Shown: positions 8,703 through 15,347 of the stretch, piece after piece
Layout of the letters: every line of letters begins with the position of its first letter
Position numbering within the stretch: position 1 is the stretch's first letter
Assembly (NCBI GenBank): GCA_009912575.1
Contig: WNDP01000031.1
Location: 1 to 35,856 of the forward strand
Length of the DNA stretch: 35,856 nt
Reading direction: 5' to 3'
Source: Acinetobacter bereziniae
GTDB taxonomy: Bacteria; Pseudomonadota; Gammaproteobacteria; Pseudomonadales; Moraxellaceae
Program-made: the position numbers and the translations under genes
The notes under the pieces: model-generated
Databases searched by the model: none
Told to the model about the DNA's origin: nothing
Seen by the model: the letters and a program-made list of their open reading frames with translations, nothing else

Positions 8703-8724
8703 CGACCATAGTCCCCTATGGTCG
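8703..8724. terminator. Hairpin between convergent genes, probable bidirectional terminator
   Basis: cgaccatag and ctatggtcg form a perfect 9-bp stem with a 4-base loop (tccc) between two convergent genes. T runs on either side are weak (ttt on the minus strand), so it may terminate inefficiently. Confidence 0.55.
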
Positions 8725-8770
8725 CCTGAACTCAAACTGAAATTCTGACGATCTTCAACCCGTTGTTTTT

Positions 8771-9337
8771 CTAACCCAAAGATTGATAAAGTTTTAATAA
8801 TTTCTGCGCACCCAATAATAAATTTTCTTCCCAATCTAAATGCGCAGTATCATTGGCACCATCAGTTATGTACTTCACTGAAATTAATCGAACATCCAGC
8901 TTTTTACATACTTTTGCCAATGCATAGCCTTCCATATCCACTAAATTACAACTCACTTTCGGCAACCCTGTTTCAAAACTATCCCCTGTACCACAAATAC
9001 CCTGTGACAAATGATGAAAATAACGATCTAAATGAATTTCTTGAGGGAAATGCTGATCCATTGGCGTAACACCCACTTCAAAACCAAGCGGAGAAACATC
9101 CATATCCCGTTGGACAAAAGTTTTTACTTCCACCAACTCATGTGCATTAAAAGTTGAGCTCCCTGCGCTTCCAAGATTTAATATGGTTTTACAGCCTGTC
9201 CGTTGAATCACATCATAGGCAGTAAATGCCGCATTAATTTTACCTATTCCACTATAATGTACAGAGATCCCCGCTTGTTCAAACAAACCTTTAGATTCAT
9301 TAGGTAAAGCCATAATCAGTGCTAGATGATCTTTCAT
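8771..9337 (-). CDS. Short nucleoside phosphorylase-like protein (MTA/SAH nucleosidase family)
   Basis: The 188-residue protein shows the fold markers of 5'-methylthioadenosine/S-adenosylhomocysteine nucleosidases: MALPNESKGLFE near the N terminus (Glu at the position of the family's catalytic acid), GIGKINAA, LNLGSAG, FVQRDMDVSPLGF, CGTGDSF, VDMEGYALAKVC (ribose-binding Met-Glu) and VKYITDGAN (catalytic Asp). These enzymes cleave adenine from MTA and SAH. It is some 40 residues shorter than MtnN of E. coli, lacking part of the N-terminal strands and a loop before the VDMEG motif. The main active-site residues seem present, but substrate could differ (another purine or futalosine-like nucleoside), so no symbol is given. 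It is divergent from the FMN reductase gene. Confidence 0.75.
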   Translation of the reverse strand: MKDHLALIMALPNESKGLFEQAGISVHYSGIGKINAAFTAYDVIQRTGCKTILNLGSAGSSTFNAHELVEVKTFVQRDMDVSPLGFEVGVTPMDQHFPQEIHLDRYFHHLSQGICGTGDSFETGLPKVSCNLVDMEGYALAKVCKKLDVRLISVKYITDGANDTAHLDWEENLLLGAQKLLKLYQSLG

Positions 9338-9517
9338 ATATATTCAAAATTGAAAATTTTCCCTATTAAAATTGAAATCTAATTTTTGATCAATTCAATT
9401 CTTTAGCTATGCTCATTGAGCAAATATATTTAATTTAAAATCATATACAATTCACTACGATACTCTACATTTTGATTGTTCATAATGATCAAATAGATAG
9501 AATAGAGATGAAAATAA

Positions 9518-10060
9518 ATGAACATTCAGATTATCGTTGGTAGTATTCGAGAAGGCCGAGTTGCAATCAAAGTTGCAGAATGGCTACTCAAAGAAATTAA
9601 TAAATTAGAGTTTAGTACCTTAAATATAGAAATCGTAGATTTAAAAGAATGGGAGCTACCGTTCTTTGCTGGAAAAAACTCACCTGCATCTGGGATTTAT
9701 GACCAACCCAAACAACAGGAATGGGCAAAAAAAGTCGCTTCAGGTGATGCTTTTATTTTTATTAGCCCTGAATATAATCATGGGTACAGTCCTGTACTGA
9801 AAAATGCAATTGACTATGTATATAAGGAATGGCAAAGCAAACCTGCTGCATTTGTAAGTTATGGTGGAACCAACGGTTCACGCTCTATTGATCAAATTAA
9901 ACAAGTTTGTACCTTTATTGGTATGGTTGACTCCAACGCTGTCATCGAAATTCGCGACATTGGTCAACGTGGTAAAGCTGAGATATTTGAGGGCAACGAA
10001 TTTGATCAGAAAGCGGTAAAATCTGTAGTCAATAAATTGATTCAGTACGCCAATGTTTAA
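9518..10060 (+). CDS. NADPH-dependent FMN reductase family protein
   Basis: The 180-residue flavodoxin-like protein begins MNIQIIVGSIREGR, the phosphate-binding loop of NADPH-dependent FMN reductases. It also has the flavin-contact segment SPEYNHGYSPVLKNAIDY and the later SYGGTNGSRSIDQIKQV. Relatives reduce quinones, azo compounds, chromate or free FMN with NAD(P)H. The physiological substrate cannot be told from sequence. It might in principle supply reduced flavin to SsuD, but it is not in that operon. It stands alone, followed by the first copy of the repeated small RNA. Confidence 0.85.
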   Translation: MNIQIIVGSIREGRVAIKVAEWLLKEINKLEFSTLNIEIVDLKEWELPFFAGKNSPASGIYDQPKQQEWAKKVASGDAFIFISPEYNHGYSPVLKNAIDYVYKEWQSKPAAFVSYGGTNGSRSIDQIKQVCTFIGMVDSNAVIEIRDIGQRGKAEIFEGNEFDQKAVKSVVNKLIQYANV

Positions 10061-10143
10061 GCTGATTGTTGTACGTTTTAGCTTACAGTGCTTGTTTGAT
10101 TTTACGACTTGGTCGATCTAAAAAATTTATTTATTCTACAGTC

Positions 10144-10274
10144 ATAGGGAACAGGAAGTTTCCCAGACACAAAACAATAATAATCGGTCTGAGCATCAGG
10201 AAGTGAGGTAGAACAGGAGTTTACCTAACGAACCAATACGAAAAAGCCCCGTCAGGATGATGGGGCTTTTTTTA
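10144..10274 (+). ncRNA. Repeated structured small RNA, copy A
   Basis: This stretch and 34917-35055 share the same architecture but not all bases. First comes a probable -10 box (tattct, 10132-10137). Hairpin 1 is gggaa-caggaag-tttccc (about 10148-10165). A second stem pairs cagac (10164-10168) with gtctg (10187-10191). A third stem pairs aggta with tacct around a loop containing CAGGA. A conserved ccaatacga follows, then the terminator hairpin agcccc...ggggct with seven T. Four CAGGA motifs lie at 10152, 10197, 10214 and 10253. The family looks like the multi-copy C4-like (group I) small RNAs described in Acinetobacter baumannii, from memory. Function is unknown to me. Confidence 0.75.
10245..10274 (+). 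terminator. Terminator of small RNA copy A
   Basis: agcccc and ggggct form the stem, the loop carries CAGGA, and seven T follow. Confidence 0.85.
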
Positions 10275-10339
10275 TATATAATGCAATTGTCATCAAAAAT
10301 GATCGAACGGATAAAAACAATCCAAAAATACATATAGCT

Positions 10340-10804
10340 TTAATTTAATCCAAACCAAGATAAAATGATTTGCCACCAACTTCTACCTGAATAATCATAT
10401 TCCTTCGAGCCACAATTAAAGACATCTTTCACTTTTGTCAGAATAATTTTATTATTTTGCTGATCTACACAGATGCGTTGAGAATAAGATTTACCAGATT
10501 CTAAATATAAATAATAGGGCACTTTATGTTTAAATTTTGCTGAGTCGATGAGAATGCAATGACTTTCGGAAGTTGGCATATCTTGGATATTTGTATATGT
10601 TTGGGCAAATGAGCTTTTAAACTCTTGATCTTGAATAATTTCTCCCATGTAAAACACTATTTGATTATCCGTAATTTTTTTATAGTTACTCTTAGTAAAT
10701 AGGCAAATACTATTACCCTTTACTGAAGCAAACAAAGTTGACTCTGGGGTAGCGTAACAGGTCATTGTAAACAATAACAACATTAGCCCTATGTATATTT
10801 TCAT
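10340..10804 (-). CDS. Secreted protein of unknown function, possible periplasmic immunity protein
   Basis: The start at 10804 is chosen because it puts a signal peptide at the N terminus (MKIYIGLMLLLFTMTCYA, cleavage probably after CYA); an in-frame ATG at 10837 would add 11 charged residues. A classical lipobox is not clear, though the Cys in TMTC could be lipidated. The roughly 135-residue mature protein has SVKGNSICLF, a central VPYYLYLESGKSYSQRICV and a Trp-rich end (SWWQIILSWFG). This loosely recalls small periplasmic proteins annotated as T6SS immunity lipoproteins. It lies at the edge of the T6SS island next to another immunity candidate but has no effector beside it. The assignment is a guess from context. 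Confidence 0.5.
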   Translation of the reverse strand: MKIYIGLMLLLFTMTCYATPESTLFASVKGNSICLFTKSNYKKITDNQIVFYMGEIIQDQEFKSSFAQTYTNIQDMPTSESHCILIDSAKFKHKVPYYLYLESGKSYSQRICVDQQNNKIILTKVKDVFNCGSKEYDYSGRSWWQIILSWFGLN

Positions 10805-10837
10805 ATCACATTTCATAACCCAGTCATGCTTTTTCAT

Positions 10838-11166
10838 TTTGACTAAAATATATAATTGATCTTTTTCATTTAAGCAAACAAAGTTTTGTTTTAATAATTT
10901 TGCATTTACCTCAACTGGTAAAAGTAAAGAAGAATTAGTATATTACTTATTCATAAAACTTGGCGTTATATCTACGCACTTAGTTTCCTGAACATATTTT
11001 ATTACAAGGCTTACAGAATGATCTAACAAAATCAGGCTATTAAAAAGGTTCTTAATGAAACCTTTTAAAAAATTTTTAAAGCAAATTTCTGCATAATATT
11101 TTTGTTATGCAAAATTGAATATTTATAACGTACTTCAAGTTTTAACCGATAGTATCATTCATAACT
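10838..11166. other. AT-rich gap between two secreted-protein genes
   Basis: No gene of support is visible on either strand. It holds one terminator-like hairpin near 11040-11066 on the minus strand and should contain a promoter for the gene ending at 10340. Confidence 0.5.
11040..11066 (-). terminator. Probable terminator of the effector/immunity module
   Basis: On the minus strand aaaaggttt pairs with aaccttttt around a loop of about 7 bases, followed by an AT-rich tail. It lies about 100 bases after the lipoprotein gene that ends the leftward T6SS transcription unit. Confidence 0.5.
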
Positions 11167-11673
11167 TTATTTAAGTTGTAAGCATTTTATTTGTCCCAAA
11201 TAGTCCTTACTTTGATTGAGAGTGTTAATATAGTTTGATTGATATGAAATTGCTTTATTTAAATCTAATTGAAGACTCTCTGGAAATTTTTTCATATCTA
11301 TTATTCTTGAATATTTTAACATGTATTTATTCATAACACAGAGACCATCAATTAAATCAATATTTATTTCTTTATTCGTTTTTATCTTATCTTCAAAGTT
11401 TACATTATTCATTTCATAACTTCCAAATAATGAATCTGTCTTATTCACAGAATAGATAAATAATTCATCATTAACTTTTGACTGCTGACTAATATTATTA
11501 TAAGCAACAACATATAATCTTTTAGACTTGACGATATCATCGCCTATAGTTAAAGCTTTAGATTTTAAACCTTCACCTATCAGCTTCTCACTTTGTTCTT
11601 TATCGTTAACATCATTTGCATGACTACAACCTAAAAGAATAAAAGTTAAGCAAAATATATATATACGTTTCAT
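11167..11673 (-). CDS. Lipoprotein, candidate T6SS immunity protein
   Basis: The 168-residue product starts MKRIYIFCLTFILLGCSHAND, with a clear lipobox (LLGC), so it is probably anchored to a membrane facing the periplasm. Its ATG shares one base with the TGA stop of the upstream gene (TGATG), which suggests coupled translation. The body is rich in Asn, Lys, Asp and Ser, without a family I recognise. Position is the main evidence: it is the last gene of PAAR - unknown protein - lipoprotein, the standard order for a T6SS cargo with its immunity protein. If so, its toxin acts in the periplasm. An upstream in-frame ATG (11685) is possible but would lengthen the overlap and spoil the signal peptide. 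Confidence 0.6.
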   Translation of the reverse strand: MKRIYIFCLTFILLGCSHANDVNDKEQSEKLIGEGLKSKALTIGDDIVKSKRLYVVAYNNISQQSKVNDELFIYSVNKTDSLFGSYEMNNVNFEDKIKTNKEINIDLIDGLCVMNKYMLKYSRIIDMKKFPESLQLDLNKAISYQSNYINTLNQSKDYLGQIKCLQLK

Positions 11674-12389
11674 CAATCTTTCCAATCTCTTAATTTAAAA
11701 ATTATCATACTCTTCTGATTTAGGAACCTGATAGCCATATTCTGCTCTGCAAAGTTCATAGGCTTGCTTATTCCATTTTTATTAAATATCATCTGATAAA
11801 GTCTATGACCTATCATAAATGGACCTCTATTATCTCTATTTCCTGCTGCTAATGCAGTGTATCTCGCCTTATCAAACATACCGTAACCAGCTGGGGTAAG
11901 TTTAATAATATCATTTAAGTTTTTATAATGTGCAGCAACTCGTATATCAAAACTATCTTTCAAAAGTTCTGTAGCCGCAATAAGAGATTTATCTCGAGAT
12001 ATTTTATATAGGTAGGTAGCAAACCGCAAATACATCATTGTATGAAAATATTCTGTATAAATTAAACCTGGATTATCTTTTTCTATTTCTTTTAAATCAA
12101 ACTCAAGACCGAAGCGCAAAGCCATGTCATATTCAAATGGTTGTCTATTTTTAATATGATCCCATAAATGCTGTGGAATACAAAAAGTATATGGAACAAT
12201 CTTCTTAACTTTTATTAAATTCTCCCAACCACTACATGCTGTTAAATACCCATCATCGGCTCTGCATAAATTGGTAGTTTCTTTAAGGTTAATACGATCT
12301 TGAGCATCATAATTCACTCTAGATTTTTCATAGTTAGTATGAAAAATTAAACGTCCTTCGTTACTACTTATTCTATTTGAACTAGTCAT
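11673..12389 (-). CDS. Candidate T6SS effector of unknown activity
   Basis: The 238-residue protein has no signal peptide and no evident membrane segment, as expected of a secreted T6SS cargo. It starts 11 bases after the PAAR-extension gene and ends overlapping a lipoprotein gene. I recognise no catalytic motif: there is no GxSxG lipase, no HNH or RHS-core signature, and no NlpC/P60 Cys-His pair that I can place. The centre is helical and aromatic-rich (YTEYFHTMMYLRFATYLY). The C-terminal part has an unusual TPAGYGMFDKARYTALAAG followed by NRDNRGPFMIGHRLYQMIF, which may hold the active region. Base composition is more AT-rich than in the core T6SS genes, fitting exchangeable cargo. The effector role is inferred from context only. 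Confidence 0.55.
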   Translation of the reverse strand: MTSSNRISSNEGRLIFHTNYEKSRVNYDAQDRINLKETTNLCRADDGYLTACSGWENLIKVKKIVPYTFCIPQHLWDHIKNRQPFEYDMALRFGLEFDLKEIEKDNPGLIYTEYFHTMMYLRFATYLYKISRDKSLIAATELLKDSFDIRVAAHYKNLNDIIKLTPAGYGMFDKARYTALAAGNRDNRGPFMIGHRLYQMIFNKNGISKPMNFAEQNMAIRFLNQKSMIIFKLRDWKD

Positions 12390-12400
12390 AAAAATCTCTC

Positions 12401-12973
12401 TTATAGTGGTTCTAAAGGTTTTGACAAATCAACAGTGAATAATTCAATAGTCTCTGGTGAATATTCACTCTCGTAAATTGCTGTAAGACCATCTTTGTCT
12501 GTATAACCTTTAACTAACAATGCACCAGAATCTTTACTATAAATTTCGTATAATAATTCCTGTAAAGGCTTTTGATCATGTTCATCTATAATTTGGAATT
12601 GAATCTTATGAATTTCTTTTTGTTCATCAGCAAAAGAATCAATCTGATTTTGGCTTGTTGCTGAAGATATATTTGAACTCTTGATTGTTTCTAAACCTAA
12701 ACCCCCACCATTATCTCCAACCATTAAATATTGATCACCAATACATTTGCAACCACACGATAATGGAGAGTTATGTTGTGCCGCAGCCTTATCCATCACC
12801 AGCATATGATTATCACCCACCATAATCGTGGCAACACACTTATGCTTAGGGCAACTTGCTTTATCGCCAACACATGCAATCGCTTTCCCTTCGATTAGGA
12901 AAGAAGACTGACCCGAAATGATTTTCCCGCCACCTGTAGTTGGAGAGCCCAGAGTAATATATGGAAGTGCCAT
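12401..12973 (-). CDS. PAAR-domain T6SS spike-tip protein with C-terminal transthyretin-like extension
   Basis: PAAR proteins cap the VgrG spike and carry effectors. Residues 1-88 form the PAAR domain: MALPYITLGSPTTGGGKI, a CVGDKASCPKHKC metal-binding stretch, and HNSPLSCGCKC. After a short linker, residues about 115-190 form a beta-rich extension (IQFQIIDEHDQKPLQ..., GYTDKDGLTAIYES) resembling the transthyretin-like domains found on some PAAR proteins, which probably dock cargo. The N-terminal part is almost identical to the PAAR protein at 13277-13543, showing duplication. It has its own ribosome binding site (aaaaggta). Its cargo is likely the product of the next gene. Confidence 0.85.
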   Translation of the reverse strand: MALPYITLGSPTTGGGKIISGQSSFLIEGKAIACVGDKASCPKHKCVATIMVGDNHMLVMDKAAAQHNSPLSCGCKCIGDQYLMVGDNGGGLGLETIKSSNISSATSQNQIDSFADEQKEIHKIQFQIIDEHDQKPLQELLYEIYSKDSGALLVKGYTDKDGLTAIYESEYSPETIELFTVDLSKPLEPL

Positions 12974-13022
12974 AATTTTTTACCTTTTATTGTTCTGTTA
13001 TTCAGTTGAATCATTATAAAAA

Positions 13023-13097
13023 AATCAAAATCAATACATCGTTTTTTTCTATGACCTTATTCTGCTGCATCATTTACAACAGATTTAATCGAACATA
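13023..13097 (-). pseudogene. Eroded copy of the 3' end of the OmpA-domain gene
   Basis: Translated on the minus strand this reads SIKSVVNDAAE-stop-GHRKKRCIDFDF. The C terminus of the intact OmpA-domain protein (13585-14361) reads [25 protein letters not shown]. The match is positional over 23 residues, with one stop codon (TAA at 13058-13060) in place of Asp. Similarity continues through the following 5' leader into the PAAR gene at 12973, just as the intact gene is followed by its own PAAR gene. It is a remnant of the duplication that produced the second PAAR gene and cannot encode a protein. Confidence 0.8.
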
Positions 13098-13276
13098 GAT
13101 ATTTAGCGACCATAAACAAGTTATAACAATCGCTTATCGGCAAAGAGAAAGCTCTCAACTTAAAAATATTTTTAGCGAAAATAAACTTTCAAATACTATA
13201 ATTGCATTATCAAAGTAAACGCTGTAAAAACGCCCTCCTCATCATTACATATACCCCTAGGCAATTGATTAAATTA

Positions 13277-13543
13277 TCAATTTTGTCCAACAGTTAATGA
13301 TTGATCACCAATACATTTACAACCACATGATAAAGGTGAGTTGTGCTGTGCCGCAGCCTTGCCCATCACCAGCATATGATTATCACCAGCAACAATCGTG
13401 GCAACACACTTATGCTTAGGACAAGTTGCTTTGTCTCCAACACAGGCAATTGCCTTTCCATCGATCAAGAAAGAAGACTGGGCAGAAATGATTTTTCCAC
13501 CGCCCGTGGTTGGAGATCCTAAAGTAATATATGGAAGTGCCAT
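13277..13543 (-). CDS. PAAR-domain T6SS spike-tip protein
   Basis: The 88-residue protein is a stand-alone PAAR domain: MALPYITLGSPTTGGGKI, CVGDKATCPKHKC and HNSPLSCGCKC carry the Cys and His expected to bind a metal at the tip of the cone. It sharpens VgrG and is needed for T6SS firing in systems studied. It follows the OmpA-domain gene by about 40 bases and has a better ribosome binding site (aaaggtagg) than the second PAAR gene. No vgrG lies in the window, as is usual for Acinetobacter, where vgrG genes sit elsewhere. It is probably the original copy. Confidence 0.88.
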   Translation of the reverse strand: MALPYITLGSPTTGGGKIISAQSSFLIDGKAIACVGDKATCPKHKCVATIVAGDNHMLVMGKAAAQHNSPLSCGCKCIGDQSLTVGQN

Positions 13544-13584
13544 AATTCCTACCTTTTATTGTTTTGTTCTTCAGTTAAAGTATT

Positions 13585-14361
13585 TTATAAAACATCAAAT
13601 TCAATACGGCGGTTCTTTCTACGTCCATCCTCTGTTGCATTGTCCGCAACAGGTTTGGTTGAACCTAATCCCGCAGTACTCAAGCGAGTGGGTGCAATAC
13701 CTTTGGTGGTTAAATATTGTTTTACAGCCTCGGCACGTTGCAAGCTTAATGCTTGATTCTTTTGTGGATCACCTTGACTGTCAGTATGCCCAACAATTTT
13801 GACATTCTTGCCTTGAACTTTATTTAATGCAACCACCATCTCGTCTAAGATTTGTGTACCTGCTGGAGCCAAAACTGCTTTGCCAGATTCAAACTCAATA
13901 ATTCGGTTTTTTAAAGCATTATCAATCACGGATTGCTCGGCAGCATTCACGGAAATCTGAGCATTAAATCTGTACGGTGGTTGAACCAATGATTGAAACA
14001 ATGTGGTGGTTGGTTGAATGTCCGTTTGAACACCCATTTTACCCGTCAGTTCAACTTGTGTACCTCGTACTGAAAGTTTACCTTGGCTAATTTTTTTCAA
14101 ATCTGGGGTGATGACTCGAGTCACTGAATCACTCCAACCATTGGGTGCAGATACAGGGCGAATTTGAATTTTATCAACCACCTGATCATTGCCATAAACC
14201 GCCTTTAACTTGGCTAAAATTGCTTGTTTAGCCATATCATTGGGTACTGCACCTTCAACCACGATAGGGGCCGCAAATACCTGTAATGAATAAAATAAGC
14301 TCGAAATAATCGCAATTTTTTTCAATATTTTTACTTTTTTATTCTTCATATCATTATTCAT
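13585..14361 (-). CDS. T6SS-associated OmpA-domain periplasmic protein
   Basis: The 258-residue protein has a signal peptide (hydrophobic stretch [15 protein letters not shown]), a central BON-like region with [21 protein letters not shown], and a C-terminal OmpA domain (about 150-258). The OmpA domain has [40 protein letters not shown] and [11 protein letters not shown], matching the peptidoglycan-binding pattern with the Asp and Arg that contact diaminopimelate. In T6SS loci such proteins anchor the trans-envelope complex to the cell wall, which may make up for the missing TssJ. The gene overlaps tagF by 8 bases. A start at 14349 is equally possible. It has sometimes been called tagN, which I do not assert. 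Confidence 0.82.
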   Translation of the reverse strand: MNNDMKNKKVKILKKIAIISSLFYSLQVFAAPIVVEGAVPNDMAKQAILAKLKAVYGNDQVVDKIQIRPVSAPNGWSDSVTRVITPDLKKISQGKLSVRGTQVELTGKMGVQTDIQPTTTLFQSLVQPPYRFNAQISVNAAEQSVIDNALKNRIIEFESGKAVLAPAGTQILDEMVVALNKVQGKNVKIVGHTDSQGDPQKNQALSLQRAEAVKQYLTTKGIAPTRLSTAGLGSTKPVADNATEDGRRKNRRIEFDVL

Positions 14362-15313
14362 CTATAAAGGTTTGCCTAAAAATTTTCATACCTTGCGTCA
14401 AACTTAATTGGCGTTGACAGAGTGATTGCTCAAGTGCTGCTAGGCCTGCATTCTGTTCAAGGTAGGCATCAATCCATAAAGGTTGAACCAAAGAAACCCA
14501 ATGATCATTTTGAATATTCTGGGTAAAAATATTACTTAATGCAGTAATGTCAGCACCTTGGAATCCAAACAATAAAATCGGTGATTCTTGGTGCAAAATA
14601 CCGATCAAAATCTCAGTATTGTTTTTTTCCAAGAAACGACCAATTAAATTGACCCAAAAAGCTGCTATTTCATAGCAATAACTTTGATTATTGATTGGTA
14701 AAATTAACACTTTGGATAATTTACTGGTGCCATGTTTGAGTACAGGTTGAAGCAATAAACCTAAGCCCAACATACTTTGCGCCAATTCATAAGGCGTAAT
14801 TTTCATCATTTGTGCAAATGAATGCATTGTATGATGTTCAAAAAAGTCTTGTGTTTTAAGTTCAGGCAGTACCTGAACTTCACGATCAATCAAACCGAGT
14901 TTATTAATTAATAATTCAGGATCGCTGATGGTTCTAAACATGCGATTTTTTTGAAAAAGATCAATCAGTACAGGTTTATATTTAAATGGTGCGTAGAGTA
15001 AGTTTTGAAAAGGATTTTCTATTTCCAATAATTGGCTCAAAACCATTGGAAACTGTCGTCCTGAACTGTCTTCACTGGTCACCATATTGGCAGCAAGAAA
15101 CATTTTCTCTTTAGGGTTGGCAATAAAGAAGTCTAATGGCGCTAAAGATTGATAGGCTTCATTAAAATTCTCTTCTCGCATAGCAAGTTCTAATGCTTCA
15201 GTAATCCATTGATCAATGACTTGGATCAATGCATATTGCCCTTTGGTTTTTAGAAAGTCACCTCGTGCAGGACATTTTCCATAATACAACGGTGTAGACT
15301 TTAAGGTTTGCAT
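14354..15313 (-). CDS. tagF: T6SS-associated protein TagF (ImpM family)
   Basis: The 319-residue protein matches TagF/ImpM: the N-terminal [12 protein letters not shown], then LDFFIANP and the SGRQFPMVL segment are characteristic. In Pseudomonas aeruginosa TagF represses T6SS at a post-translational step. The C-terminal half (about 170-319) is less conserved and carries no phosphatase signature, so this is not a TagF-PppA fusion. It follows tssM after about 35 bases and overlaps the next gene by 8 bases, so it is part of the same leftward operon. The frame is intact. Confidence 0.85.
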   Translation of the reverse strand: MQTLKSTPLYYGKCPARGDFLKTKGQYALIQVIDQWITEALELAMREENFNEAYQSLAPLDFFIANPKEKMFLAANMVTSEDSSGRQFPMVLSQLLEIENPFQNLLYAPFKYKPVLIDLFQKNRMFRTISDPELLINKLGLIDREVQVLPELKTQDFFEHHTMHSFAQMMKITPYELAQSMLGLGLLLQPVLKHGTSKLSKVLILPINNQSYCYEIAAFWVNLIGRFLEKNNTEILIGILHQESPILLFGFQGADITALSNIFTQNIQNDHWVSLVQPLWIDAYLEQNAGLAALEQSLCQRQLSLTQGMKIFRQTFIDE

Positions 15314-15347
15314 GCTTTAATCCCTCTCGCTGAATCGTTCCCAATGA

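Noticed and set aside
13398-13802. Plus-strand open frame across the PAAR and OmpA genes
   Set aside because: It is antisense to two well-supported genes and has no family similarity or ribosome binding site.
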